Positions 34,513-47,271 are shown, counted from the first letter of the stretch. The stretch: DNA of 64,000 bases from Paracentrotus lividus (GCA_940671915.1 CALNVZ010001857.1:485802-549801); one strand, 5' to 3'. A program made the numbers and translations. Notes: generated by a model from the sequence alone, not told the origin.

Positions 34513-35658
34513 AGATAATACCCTAAACCTAACATAAAACCCCTTTGCAACCTTAACCCTACAAAGTAGTTATGAGATGGGGATGGTATAAGATAAAGAT
34601 AAATTGAGATTGTCATCGGTGTTTCGTGCTTGGTAGTTAGCTAAAGTTTTATTAGGTTGCTTTGGCATGTTTGTCACCAATAAACTAAAACTCAAGCTTT
34701 TCTTTAAAAAGTATTCGCAGAATAAAACTCTGCTTTTGTCAAGCTTTGTAGAAAAGGATAAAAAAAAACTGCTGATTAATGTTCTTCAACGATGTTATCT
34801 AGTCAGGTGATGGCCCTCCTAGAGTGATGACAGAATAGAGGAAGACTCCTGATTCTAATCTTTACCCAAAAAACTATCTTTACCAAAGAGCTGAAATAGA
34901 ATGTGTTGATGTACAGTTTTAATATTTAGAGTTTTGTATCAAAAGGGATCGAATCCGCTTTAGTAACTTCAGAAAAAGCAGCATTTGGTTATTAGATGTT
35001 GTGCAGGCGTCTTTGTAAAAGTAACATCGAAAGATGCAGTTTTGTTCATATTGTATCAAAATTGAGGATAATACTTTTTGTTCATCGAAATCGGATTTAA
35101 TCTCTTTTGGAATGAAACTTTTCATATTTAGACTCACAAATCTTTTTAGTATCTGGTCGTCTTGCTAGACTTTCAATCAATGTTGAATTATGAGTTTTGA
35201 TAAGCTAAACGATTCCATTTTTTCTGCTGAGCATCTCTCCAAATTGGGGCCCAGAGATAATTTAGCCTTGAAAAAATGTACTGAATTACATTAGGTCCTG
35301 TAGCCCACACTTACTGTATGTCTCTTTGTTAACGGCACAGTATCAACGGCGTCTCTGTATCTGTGCTAACCCAATATAAGAGCGAGTTCAGATCTTTGTA
35401 TTTATCCAGACAATCTCTAGCACTTATTGCAAACCGTATTAAAGTCAAGGTTGCAAGCGCTCATGCTTTACTGAAGACATACAGCTATAATCCAGAGAAG
35501 GGGAGCTTTGCACTGGCCCCCAGTTTTTGTATGCAGTCAAACCTTTCAAAACACCTGCAAATAAACATTTATCTCCATGTGCAGTAAGTCTATGATCCCT
35601 AGCCTTTAATAACATTCATTTCATAAATCCTTGTGTATTTTATCACTTTCTCTTTCAG
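34513..35658. other. 3' part of septin intron D-E
   Basis: Non-coding; small frames at 34919-35137 and 35363-35587 lack motifs. It ends with a T/C-rich tract and TTTCAG. Confidence 0.5.
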
Positions 35659-35751
35659 ATAATGGCTGAAATCAATGAACACAAGATCAAAATCTATGAA
35701 TTCCCTGACATCGAGGAGGAAGAAGAGAATAAAGAAAACAAACGTCTAACA
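35659..35751 (+). CDS. SEPT7: Septin exon E: acidic loop
   Basis: A phase 0 exon of 31 codons. It starts IMAEINEHKIKIYEFPDI, a conserved septin segment, followed by a Glu-rich loop (EEEEEN) matching the polyacidic region that contributes to septin filament interfaces, and ends KRLT. The acceptor is CTTTCAG, the donor ACA/GTGAGT. Confidence 0.95.
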
Positions 35752-36537
35752 GTGAGTCCAATTTCCGTTGACCTTTTTAATCCCACTTTATTGTTTTATC
35801 ATTTCTTATTCATGTTCATGTTTACATACATGCACATGTAACATCATGATTAATTATCACATATCTACATTTCTTGAGACTTACCTAACCGAAGTTTAGT
35901 TTTATTTATATTTTATTTGATTTTGATATTGTTGGTTTGTTTGTCATCTTTCAAACATGTTCAGTTATAAAGATTTCAATACTAGAAAGTGGTTTTGAAG
36001 ATGTTCACAGAATAAATTTTGAAATTAATAAACATGCTGAAGGGATTCTTAACATAAATTGGATTTCATAGGGCTACAGGGTTTAAGCATAGAGACAGAT
36101 GTGCTTGCAAGTCCTCAAAATATGCTTCAATGGAAAATACAAAAAGTAGAAAAAGATGATAGGAAAAGATTTTTGTATATAGTAATTAAAATTGCTTTGT
36201 TATTAGTTTATAGTTTATATAAACCTGCTTAATTTACTTCACTGTTAGAGTGGAATTCCAACTTCTTTACTTTCCACACTGATGTAACACTAAATGGTGT
36301 TTTCTGCTATAGATACATGTATCTCTGCAACTCTTGAGGGCAATGAGGCAATATTTGTAGTGTATTTCTCACTTTTTGCCTATTTAACACTTTTGGCTTT
36401 ATATCACAACTTTCGCAACTTTATACATGGCAAAAAATAAGCTCTGGAATGGGCATTTCTTATTTCTTGATGGAACTTTAAAATACTTTCTCAAAAGACA
36501 AAGAGATGGATGTTATAGTGAGTTGTATTGCAATGCC
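35752..36537. other. 5' part of septin intron E-F
   Basis: Non-coding DNA; no repeat family recognised except TACATGTA-like palindromes. Confidence 0.5.
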
Positions 36538-36937
36538 TAAGGCCAATTAAAAATGATTCCTAGTTTCTCGTCCGGATTTTTCGAAAATGAGGAGGAGGGG
36601 GTGGCTTATTATTTGATATTTGATATTTTTTTTTCCAAGATGGCCGCCGCGCGTACAAATCTAGCGACTTCTTGATTCATGAAATTTGATTCGTTAATGT
36701 CCCAAATGGGTACATTTCACAATATTCAATTTCAATTATGCTATACAGATTTCTACATTGTTATTGATTAATGAGAAACTTGTAATTTTTTTAATTATTA
36801 TTAAATAAATGAATAGGGCCTACATATTTTATAACAAAAAATAATAAAAATACTAGTTTATTTGAATTAAGTTTACTCGGAGTTACTTGTGTTTCATTTA
36901 TTGCGTGTGAATATATTGTCAGTACAAAAGCCAAACT

Positions 36938-38775
36938 ACCAGTAATTCACGTGTATAAGCCGCACCCGTGTATAAACCGCACCTAAAAATATGGACCCTT
37001 GCCAAAAATAAAAAAATAAAATAAAAAAAAAATTTTAAATTTTTTTTTAATTTTTTTTATTAATTAAAAAGATAATTAAAAAAAATTTAATTTTTTTTTA
37101 ATTTTTTTTTTTTATTAATTAAAAAGATAATTAAGAAATTAATCGACAAATTAATAAAGTATTTCAATTCTAATGCAGCTGTCATTTGTAAGACCCACGT
37201 CTTGACCCCCGGGAGTAGTCCGTCAAGTTGCGTCAAAGTCCCCTGATCTTGTGACGTATACTAGTAGTACCGTCAAAGACACCAAAGGTCCGTCAAAAAA
37301 ACTGACCCCTATGTGTGTCATGGTAAGTCACATTACCAAGTTGTGTCATGTGGTGTGTCAATGTAACTGTCATGTTTTTGATGATATTTTATATGCACGC
37401 AGGGGAACAGCCGTTAATAAATTTGGTAGGAAACATGAAGAGATTTCTTTTGAAACATTATCGACTATAAGTTCTGCGATAAATAATAATTTTTCGCTAC
37501 TAAAAACGGGAAAATTTCATTCCATAACTAAATAAAGAATTATGGAATTGTACCTGCTCCGACTTTATTCCATGAAGGATTAATTTCGAAACATTATCGA
37601 CGTCAAATTCTGCCGATAAATAATAATTTTCGCTACTTAAAACGGGACGTTTCCATTCCATAACTTAATAATTAATTACGTAATTGTACCCGCTCCGACT
37701 TTATTCCATGAAGGATTTCTTTTCGAAACATTATCGACGTCAAGTTCTGCCGATAGATAATAATTTTCGCTACTTAAAACGGACGTTTCCATTCCAATAA
37801 TATAATTACGTAATTGTACCCGCTCCGATTTTATTTCATGAAGGAATTATTTCGAAACATTATCGGCAGTCAAGTTCTGCCGATAAATAATAATTTTCGC
37901 TGCTTAAAACGGGAAAATTTCATTCCATAACTAAATAAAGAATTATGGAATTGCACCCGCTCCGACTTTATTCCATGAAGGATTAATTTCGAAACATTAT
38001 CGACGTCAAGTTCTGCCGATAAATAATAATTTTAGCTACTTAAAACGGGACGTTTCCATTCCATAACTTAATAATTATTTACGTAATTGTACCCGCTCCG
38101 ACTTTATTCCATGAAGGATTAATTTCGAAACATTATCGACGTCAAATTCTGCCGATAAATAATAATTTTCGCTACTTAAAACGGGACGTTTTCAGTCCAT
38201 AACTTAATAATTAATTACGTAATTGTACCCGCTCCGACTTTATTCCATGAAGGATTTATTTCGAAACATTATCGACGTCAAGTTCTGCCGATAAATAATA
38301 ATTTTCGCTACTTAAAACGGGACGTTTCCATTCCAATAATTAATTACGTAATTGTAACCGCTCCGACTTTATTTCATGGAGGATTTATTTCCAAACATTA
38401 TCGACGTCAAATTCTGCCGATAAATAATAATTTTCGCTCCTTAAAACGGGACGTTTTCATTCCAAAACTAAATAATTTATTATTACGTAATTGTACCCGC
38501 TCCGATTTTATTTCATGAAGGTAATATTTCGAAACATTATCGACGTCAAGTTCTGCCGATAAATAATAATTTTCGCTACTAAATCATTCCATTATCATTC
38601 CATAACGAAATAATTGCTTTCCCAATTGCACCCGCCCCGTCTTAATCTCATGAAGGATATATTTCGGTACATTATTGGGCGAGTTCTTCAGATAAATGAT
38701 AATTTTCACCCCCAACTTTTGACTTTTTGCCGACGGCAAAAAGGTGGGTGCGGCTTATACACCATTAATTACGGT
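36938..38775. mobile_element. Nested TIR element with CGTGTATAAGCCGCACC-type ends
   Basis: ACCAGTAATTCACGTGTATAAGCCGCACCC-like left end and the matching right end at 38746-38775 are inverted with about 26 of 30 identical positions. The pair lies wholly inside the 36541-38951 element and encloses the satellite array, so it is either a later insertion or the inner half of a compound element. Confidence 0.75.
37400..38700. repeat. 136-bp satellite array, about ten units
   Basis: The word ACATTATCGAC or a close variant occurs at 37454, 37591, 37728, 37857, 37994, 38130, 38266, 38395, 38534 and 38669. Spacings are 137, 137, 129, 137, 136, 136, 129, 139 and 135. Units share TTCTGCCGATAAATAATAAT, AACGGGACGTTT and CCGCTCCGACTTTATT. 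Variants recur in order, suggesting higher-order structure. Not coding. Confidence 0.93.
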
Positions 38776-38954
38776 ATTTTGTAGCAAAAAGGCTTTAAGG
38801 AAATACACAAACATGAAATGCAGTTTTTACCCTTTTTTAATTGCATCTTTTCTTCTTTTTAAAAAAAAATATCAAATATCAAAAAAAAGGAGGCGGCCGT
38901 AAAAAAGGAAGCGGGCGGGGACGAGAAACTAGGAATCATTTTTAATTGGCCTAA

Positions 38955-40385
38955 TGTGTAACAGATGAAAATTCCATGACTATATTAAAACCCGTAATTG
39001 TTGCGGGCAAAAATATATTACTCTTGAACCAAAAACTTGAAACTCCTATTTTGGCACATGTATAATCTGAAATCATCTTTATTGACATGTTTTTGTAGTT
39101 AGATTACATTCATCTGTTTGTTTTGCATTTTAGCATTTGATTCACTTTATGTGTAATGTTCTTGTTGAATATATTTTATGCTTATATTACTGCATTGGTG
39201 AGTTGGCTTTAACCACTGATTTCCAATTTTGTTTTTCCATTCTTTGTTTTATTTCTACACCCATCTGTATGCACTTCCTCTCACTCTACCCACAATTTGT
39301 ACCTTAAATTCTCTCCTTCACTTTCATCCATCTTTCTCCTCGGTTTTCTCTATAATTCTCCATTTTTATTCCTCTTCTTTTCTGAGAACATTTCAATATT
39401 ATCTCTTTGGTGCTATCTCTTTCTCTTTTTTTCTTTTTTTTAATAATTTTGTGGATATTTTCTTTCTTTTCGTATAATCCAATTTTAACTATTGCCTCCT
39501 TGTTCTTTATGCTTTGCTTTCTGCTCTAACTGACTTTGTTTTTTATTTTTTTACTTCCGGCTGTTAATACTCCTTTTATTTCGCACATGTCTGCCCCTAT
39601 TGCTCCTCCCTTGCCTTCTCCTTCTTATGTATCTCTATTATTCCTATAATCTTATGTGTTCCTTTTGTATCAAATTCTCTCATCTGTCTTCTCTTCCCAT
39701 ATTTGTCTTTATTTATTTCTCTTCCTCAAATATTTCTTTACTTTATTTTCGTTCACCTATCATCATTGTATTCCATATCTTATGCCATTGGTGTATCTCG
39801 AAACACCACTTTCTTTTCAAATTTCATCCTCTCTCAAATCTCTTCATCTACCTTTCTCTATATTTGTCATTCGTTCTATCTATCTTTCTTTTTTTTTTTC
39901 TTCTCTTTTTCTCATTCCTATCACCTCTCATACATCTTTCATCTTTGTCCCATCTCTCTTTTATATTCTAATCCATGCATCCCACCCTTGCCTGCCTTTA
40001 ACCACACCACATATCTTGAATGGTCTGATGCACGATTACGCTCTGTCCAATCAACATCCTCGCTCGTTTTGAATGAACCAATAGCAACGGAGGAATGGCC
40101 CGAAAGAGAAAGATCACTCTCCAAACAGTCTGAAGGTATATCACTCGTCAACATCGTCTTTTTTTATGGTTTGCTCGATATCATGACTGTCTTTTCATTT
40201 TTTTTATAGAAATTTAGATTTGCACTCATTTGCATCGTAACTTTATTTTATTTCTTTCGGTTCAGTTTAATTTCATATTAATATCAAACTTGGGCTTATT
40301 TGTGAATTTCAATCCTTGTGTCCAAACATGAATAAGTTTCTTTCAATAATTTATTATGATGATGATCTTTTGTTTTGTTTATATT
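38955..40385. other. Intronic DNA, strongly pyrimidine-biased 39229-40010
   Basis: About 780 bp of T/C-rich + strand keep several frames open and give Phe/Ser/Leu-rich translations with no domain. The tract is followed by a GC-richer patch (40010-40150) containing two CCAAT words and a candidate 51-nt in-frame exon, described as a finding. Confidence 0.55.
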
Positions 40386-40909
40386 CAGTGCATCACAGAA
40401 AAAAAGTAAACCCAACTTTGAAAGGCTCATATTAACATTTTGTAGGTTGTGTGACCTTAATATTTATTTCATTATAAGGAGTAACTCATATTCTATACAA
40501 TGATACCATACTTATACCTGTGTAGGGCCCGAAGACTGAGCACTTCGGCTTAAAAAAAAACAAGCATACAAATTTCCTTGTCCCGATTTAGGGCAAAAGC
40601 AGCCCTTGTATTTCAATAGTCCAAGGAATCTCTTTTCTCCTATGAATGTACTCGGGACTCAAACAATGAATGAATGATCACAAAGCCAGGGTTGCTTCTG
40701 AAAAAACTTGGCACAAAGTGTTTTTTACCGAAGTTTTAAAAACTCAGTTGCTCAGTCATCCATGACAGCACAGTTATGATTTTTGTATCACTGGATAGAA
40801 TATGAGTTACTCTTTGTCATGATATAAAAATGAATTAATGACATAGAAGTTATACAATTTTTATACAAGGCTCTCAAAGTTGGGTTTACCTTTTATTTGA
40901 GATGCACTG
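40386..40909. mobile_element. Mariner-like MITE, copy 1 (uninterrupted)
   Basis: Left end CAGTGCATCACAG, then AAAAGTAAACCCAACTTTGA, is inverted at the right end as TCAAAGTTGGGTTTACCTTT and GATGCACTG. The right end abuts TA. No transposase. The interior aligns with copy 2 at 50099-50788 (for example TAGAATATGAGTTACTCTTT and ACCTGTGTAGGG). CAG ends with TCCCA-like words fit a Tc1/mariner-like origin. Confidence 0.85.
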
Positions 40910-43564
40910 TATAGTGCAAAATTCATTTAAAAATGGAGATTGCAGTTATTTTGCAAGGCTTTTGACAGTCCATACAGGCAACCAAGACAAAACTATTAGC
41001 TTACCTCGCAAGTTTGTACATGTTGGTAGTCAGTGGCAAAGGTGCAACTGCTAAGTGACCATTGGGGGTTCTGTCTTCGAAAGAGTTTGATTGATACATC
41101 AAATTGACTCAAGATTGATATCAATTAAACATTAAAGATATGAGAGTTGATTTATGATCTATGTCGATCAATTTCAAATCTTAATAAGACAGGGCCTGGC
41201 CATGGACTATTTTTGTGAATGTGCAATTCTTTCCTCCCAATGTTTGTACTATGTTCCTATGTTGAAGCCTACATGTAGCAATTCAACTCAGTGACATAAT
41301 GTACCAAAATATAAATAAAAAATAATAAATAAATAAATTCAGTTCTGAAATTGTATTGTGCATCATTTTTCAAAGTTATGAAGAAAATAAATGCTGATGA
41401 TAATTCTTAGTTATCACTCTTCTTATTCTGATTATGATATGTGCATGCATTGCCAAGTGTGTATAAACAAAAAATCCAATATGTGTTTCAAAAAACAAAA
41501 AGAAAGAAAAGAAAGAAAAAAAAGAAACAAAAATTGGAGAAGAAGAGAACAAAGGAATGATTCGATTTATGATTTGAAAATGAAAAAATTGCTAAAATAT
41601 TGCTGCTGCTGCTACATTTGTAATAATTTGTGACATTAGAATTGAAGTGTAAAGTTTCACTGAATTAAAAGCTGCAAATAATGCTGCTACAAATGTTTGT
41701 GCTTAAAAACTTGACTAACGATTTCTTTTGATTACAAAGTAACAAAGTGGGCATCTATTTCTATTCCAAATTGTATAAAGGCTCGAACTGCAACACCCAA
41801 AAAGGAGAAAATCTCAGTAAGTGACTGCCGAAATGCCCTTTGAAGTCGCAAATTTATATTCATCATGGATATATTTAACAGCATGAACGTCATTCTCCAG
41901 CAAACTATCACTAGTGTTCTGGTTGTTTTCTCTCTTAGAATGTTTGAATTCTTCATGTTTTATATATCCTTTTTTAAATAACAGAATGTCTGTCTGTACT
42001 TTTCACCCAATTTCTTCCTCCTTCAACCCATGACCATTTTAAAATCAGTTCTGGACTTGTGATAATAAAAATGTCCACTACTGTAGTTTACCAGGTATAT
42101 CCCTCTTCCCACCCTACTTTTCTGCAAGTTACACAAACTCCAAGAAGCAACTTTGTAATACATACTGGAATCGGCATCTGTGATATGCTTTCTTAAAGCT
42201 CTGCAATGCTAAAAATGCATGATCTGTTGATATTTTCACCAAAATCTCACTTGTTATTCATACATGTAGTTGTTTCTCTTTTGAAAAAGCAAAACTGAGA
42301 GGCTTTTTTTTTTGTTTTTTTTTTTGTTTTGTAAATAGGTACTGTACTGACTATGATAGCATTTGTTTACCTAAAGATGACACAACCTTATTTAGTTATT
42401 ATTTAAAATGACAATGACATTACCATACAAAAATGCCAACATGTGCCTTTTATGTTTATATTCCTGTTTGAACCTGTTAAAGGAACAATTAAAACTAGTT
42501 GTCTCATGTAGTACTTATGTCAGCATGACTTTGATGTGTAAAGTGTTTGCTTTTTCAATTTACATTATATGAATAGAAATTGGATCCCTTGTTGATGTTT
42601 TCTCATAATAGAGACGACAAAGGATGTTTTTTCCTCAAAATAATGTGTACATGTAGATGCATGGAAATGAAGTCCCTAAGTTTTTTTCATAAAAAGAATG
42701 AAACATGATTCTGTTGGCCACAGTAATTTTGAATTCTTGGTGTGTAGCTCATCCTGCTGTCAGACAAGGCCCTGCCAGAAAATATAAGATATTCAAGAAA
42801 CAGATATACAAATGTACATGTACTTTTGGAACGGAATGTGATTTTTGGCATCCATTGATACCTATTCAAGAAAGTTTCATGTCCTTTCTAACCTTTTTTA
42901 ACATTTTGAAATTTTTCATTGTCAAGTGTATCAAAACATCAGCAAATATTGAGCATGCTAAAAATTGACATTTACAGTTGTATGTCATTGTAAAGGATAC
43001 AAAGGACAGGAAACGCATCAACAGATACTGAAACTCAATGTCTGTTCCTCAAGTACACGTATGATGGTCAGATAACAGATTGAACTATTTCTGATCCAGT
43101 CTGACAACGGCGAAAGATGCGATTCACTGATTAACCGTCGACAAACCATTAATAAATCACATTTGGGTTGTAGTATTTTCTATAATACCTTAAAGAAATA
43201 TTAGTGTAATATTTACTATTGCAATCTAAACAGGCAGGGTTTCTTACTTTGTCAATATTAAAGTTTTTTTAGCTTCAACTTCTCAAATGTGAATGACTGA
43301 AGTGTAATTTCTTTTCTCGGCTGCTTAGCATCAAGTTTGTTTGATTGTTGAATTCTCCTTTGACTGCTGTAAAGTTTTTTTGGCTTTAATGTTCAGTGTA
43401 CATGTATGTACCTCTCTTACTCATCCTCCAAAAGCTTGCTTAAATTAATAGAAATAACTTTTTTTTTCCTGAAAAGCTGTGTTGCAAGCCTGCTTTCTTT
43501 AGCCTCAACTTGAGTTTTTCAAAAAATTCAAATGTTTTCATTCTGCATCTCTCTGTCTGATTAG
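40910..43564. other. 3' part of septin intron E-F
   Basis: Non-coding. A-rich and GAAA-rich stretch at 41493-41540; T runs at 42306-42330. It ends in a T/C-rich tract with the acceptor GATTAG. No gene recognised. Confidence 0.5.
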
Positions 43565-43661
43565 GAACGGGTTCCATTCGCTGTCGTCGGTAGCAACCAC
43601 ATTATGGAGGTCAACGGGAAGCGGGTCAGAGGTCGGCAGTACCCTTGGGGAATCGCTGAAG
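43565..43661 (+). CDS. SEPT7: Septin exon F: start of the septin-unique element
   Basis: Encodes [20 protein letters not shown] followed by [18 protein letters not shown] and GRQYPWG are conserved landmarks; the latter opens the septin-unique element that forms the filament interface. It ends with one base (G) of a Val codon, phase 1, before GTAATG. Confidence 0.96.
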
Positions 43662-44567
43662 GTAATGCAATAAAACCATATAAAATATATGTTATATTTA
43701 TATAAATGAAAAGAAAAAAAAACAGCATAAAATTATACCTCAGTATCTCTAAAGATTTTGTGAATGCGGATGGTTACTTTGCTACATTGTCTCTTTTATG
43801 TATGTACATTGCTCATGTTATCCTACATTGTTGTATTTTGACGTTGTGGCCTGAGACCGTATTTAAAGGGAATCTAGTGTAATGGGAAAGTTTGGGAAAG
43901 ATGAAGAAAATTATTGTGAGCTTTCCTGTTATTTTCATGATATTTGGGAAGAATATCATAAAAAAAGCTCTGCAAGAAAAGATTGCTCTTCAAATGCCCT
44001 AGTAGTCATAATATGATCCACAATATACCACACAGCTAACATGTTTGGGTTCTGAACATTTTGTGTTGCCCCATACATGCATTTCTGTGTAAGTGCATGT
44101 GACTCAAAGCTGAATTGGGTTAATTTCTTATCATTTTGGCGATTCCAAAACCTCACAGAACAAAAAAAAAATGCTTTGGTGAAATGTTATCAACCTCTCC
44201 AAATCACTTTTAGACAGTGTCTTCCACATTTCAATGTCATGACCAGAACACTAGTTTCACTTTAACACTGATAGAAGCTTTTTTTGAGAAAAGTTACATT
44301 GTACTTCCTACATTTTTGTCAGTGGCTACATACATGTACGTACAGAACACTTTGTGAAAATGTAAATGTTGAATATCTGGTTCCCCTACACTCACATATA
44401 ATAATCATGTTTTGGCTGTTCAAAGGCTAATATGCTGCTAAATTTGGAGGTCCTGAAAGTCACATTCCTCCAATTGAATAAAAAACCAGTGTAATTGTAC
44501 ATTGCAATTTCCATGATTATACACATTTAATGAAACTAATCTCCTACTTGTCAAACTTTACATCCAG
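43662..44567. other. Septin intron F-G, 906 bp
   Basis: GT-AG intron, non-coding; short frames on both strands at 43956-44265 are unsupported. Confidence 0.8.
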
Positions 44568-44727
44568 TTGAGAACCTGGAACACTGTGATTTTATTCCTC
44601 TGCGTAACATGCTGATCAGAACACACATGCAAGACCTCAAAGATGTCACCAACAATGTCCACTACGAGAACTTCCGATGTCGCAAACTCACCGCAGTCAC
44701 GTCGGGAGATACAAAGAGAGGCGCAAA
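44568..44727 (+). CDS. SEPT7: Septin exon G: septin-unique element and end of the G domain
   Basis: Completes Val, then [35 protein letters not shown] and a basic segment ([18 protein letters not shown]). [15 protein letters not shown] and HYENFR are diagnostic septin segments. It ends in phase 2 (AA) before GTAAGG. Confidence 0.96.
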
Positions 44728-45491
44728 GTAAGGGCATGATGTGTGGTGTTTAGACTGAATTGTGGTGATAATGATTGATTGGACAAACTGGGTATATGGA
44801 ATCTTGGATGAACATAGATCTGGAAAATGCTGTAAAGCTACTTACTACAAATGGTCATTTAAAATTTCCTCAGGACTGAACGTCATGGAATAACCAGGTT
44901 GTGATTTAAATGTTAGGTCTAGGGTTCTGTTTATTGTCCAAGGTTAGAGTGAGGAATTTTATTAAGCAACAAGAATCAACAACAATAAATACGTAGAGAA
45001 ACTTCTCTATTCCTATATATTAGCTGTATGGAGCCAATGATGATGTACGCTCTGTCTGTAAAACATTTAGAGACATAGGTCATGCATTTAAAAAGCAATA
45101 AATATATAAATCCAGAACATTATTGTTTAAGATTCGAGGGCATGTGCTAAGAAATCAATTGCCCAGTTTGAAGAGATACATCTACATTTTGTACATTGTA
45201 CATCCAAACTGTATTTAAAAAATGGTACAATGGGGAAAAAATAATTAAGGTATGAAATATTCTCAAAATTTGAATTTACACAAATTCATGAAATAATTGC
45301 AGAAGAAAGCCTTATTTTCCTGCTTTATGGAAATATCAAACACTACTAGATTTTCATTAATCTTCAGACTATAAAAAAATGTTTTCCACTTGTACCATTT
45401 TACTTTATACAGACTGCAGAGAGAGTACTGCACTATTCTTCTTTTTTTTTTTTTAATGTTTATTTATTTATTTTTTAAAATTTAATTTCAG
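44728..45491. other. Septin intron G-H, 764 bp
   Basis: GT-AG intron. It contains the TIR fragment at 45204-45417 and ends with a T-rich tract before TTTCAG. Confidence 0.85.
45204..45417. mobile_element. TACAGTCTGT family element, copy 2 (shortened)
   Basis: Shares with 32361-32805 the left words AAAAAATGGTACA and TGAAATATT and the right words AATGTTTTCCACTTGTACCA and ACAGACTG. About 214 bp, so it is internally deleted relative to copy 1. Confidence 0.75.
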
Positions 45492-45639
45492 GGCAAGTTC
45501 TAAGAATCCAATCGCCCAGTTTGAGGAAGAGAAGCTAGAGCATGATAAGAAGATGAGGAAGATGGAATCAGAGATGGAGCAGGTCTTTGAGATGAAAGTC
45601 AAGGAGAAGCAGAAGGGATTGGAAGACTCAGAAGCTGAT
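45492..45639 (+). CDS. SEPT7: Septin exon H: first half of the C-terminal coiled coil
   Basis: Completes Lys, then [20 protein letters not shown] and a heptad-rich [19 protein letters not shown] segment ending [18 protein letters not shown] is nearly invariant in SEPT7-type proteins and begins the coiled coil that pairs with SEPT6-type subunits. Phase 0 donor GTAAGT. Confidence 0.96.
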
Positions 45640-47271
45640 GTAAGTCCAAAAGTCAAGAGTATCTCATCTTATTATACCAAAGTGCTAATGTTATAGTCGT
45701 CTGCCGTCTTGGTCACTTCTTCCAAATATTGAAGTCTTTGCATGAGGTTCAACCTGAATGTGGTCCAGCAACGGGCTGGCTTCTGATGCACACATGGACA
45801 TGTTTTGATGTATATGTGTTACTATTGTTCAACACAACATTGTTTGGAACCAGTAACCTTGCCCTTTGATAACCTTTGGTAAAATTTTAGTCAATTATGC
45901 ATGTGCAAAGCAATAAAGGAAAATGTAATTGATCATTAAAAACAGTTTTTCTTACAGTTGCCTTAAAAAAAAAGAAGTAACAGAGAGGAAAGATAGAGGG
46001 AAAGAGAGCAAGAGGGGGAAAAAAAAGAAGCTTTTCTGAAAAGAATTGCGGTGTGGAATAGGAAATCAACCATAGATGTCATCAAACACATTCAGAAGAG
46101 ATAAAATGTTGCCTTTGTCACAAGCTAATAGAAGAAGGAGATTCAATTTTGCAGTTCCTTCTACAAAAATGACCTTTTTTTCTCAGGGTAGGTGGGGTAT
46201 GGGGAAGTAAGTAAGCTGAAGGGCGGTCTTGGGCGGTTTAGGTGCTCAAGGGTTAAATAGTTGTGTCCTTGAGCAAGGCCTTCTAAATTTACTTCTGTTC
46301 ACCCGGGTGTGAATGGTTCCTGGGACTTGTTTCACCAAGTTGTTCATAAGCTACAAACAACTTTACGAACAACTGGTGATCAGTTCTGGTGCAAAATGAT
46401 AAAGATTGTGATCAGAATAGCACCCGTGCCAAAAACAATTTCCAGTCTTTCGTAAAGTTATTCGTATCTTGGTGAAATACCCTCCTTATCTTAAAAGTGC
46501 TACATATGTGGTCGGTAATTTAGGACCATGATAATGATTTGCAAATTGCCATGATTGATGAACTTAATGCTTGATGGACCTGAGTGCTATGTAAGAAGCC
46601 ACCATTATCATTTATTATTCAGGCCTCTACAAAAAATTTATATTTATACGAAAAGCAAAGAAGTAATTATAAAATTAATACCCTAATTGTCAAGCCAAAT
46701 TAGCTTGTTTCTACATGAGAGACCCCCCCCCCCCAAAAAAAAAAAGTAAATAAAAAATGTAGTGTTGAAATAAACATGAAACAAAAGGTTTAAAAGAAAA
46801 ACTTGCTTCCAAATTATTTTCTCATCTAGAGGCTAAGAAGTATTACAATGAGTCTGCATATTGGACCAGCATACAACAGTTATAAAGATAGGAAACTAAA
46901 TACTGGTTGATGATTTGAAAAACAAACTCGCTTTTATCAGAGAACTTGATTTGAACTGTCTTGTAATGTTTTATCAAGAATGATATCCTTGTGTAATATT
47001 TTTGTCTGATTTATGTAATAGACATGTATTTTACAGTCTTGCACTCATACAATGTATCATCAATTGCCCGATTGGGCAAGTCACTTTGAACTTTGCTTGT
47101 CTGCATGTGGTTTTCACTTGCCCTGGGCAAGTGGGTTTGTAGCGGCCTGATTATTATTATTATGGCCGAGCACTTTCATTGCAAGGTCATAGACAACAAT
47201 GAGTCTCCCAGGGTAGCTGATAAAAACAATTTTTTATTTATAATACAATCATTGTCATTAATATGTTACAG
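45640..47271. other. Septin intron H-I, 1.6 kb
   Basis: GT-AG intron. It contains an inverted-repeat element at about 46322-46484 and a C/A run at 46721-46746. Otherwise unremarkable. Confidence 0.75.
46322..46484. mobile_element. Short inverted-repeat element
   Basis: GGGACTTGTTTCACCAAG (left) and CTTGGTGAAATACCCTCC (right) are inverted with mismatches, as are AACTTTACGAAC and the right-hand CGTAAAGTTATTCG. About 163 bp; degenerate MITE or palindrome. Confidence 0.65.

Larger units (their letters stand above)
36541..38951. mobile_element. Large Harbinger-like TIR element, TAA-flanked
   Basis: An exact 33-bp inverted end starting GGCCAATTAAAAATGATTCC opens the element and its complement closes it. 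TAA borders it at 36538-36540 and 38952-38954, fitting the 3-bp TWA duplication of PIF/Harbinger elements. Inner arms carry TTTGATATTTGATATTTTTT against its complement. The 2411-bp body has no transposase; it holds a second TIR pair and a satellite array. Confidence 0.85.

Noticed and set aside
37400..38700. Regular repeat array considered as CRISPR-like
   Set aside because: Units of 136 bp are repeated along their full length with no unique spacers, and the context is eukaryotic. It is satellite DNA.
39229..40209. Several overlapping frames of 80-168 codons rich in Phe, Ser and Leu
   Set aside because: They lie in a T/C-biased intron tract, overlap in different frames and have no motif. Only a 51-nt sub-segment is kept, as a weak exon candidate.
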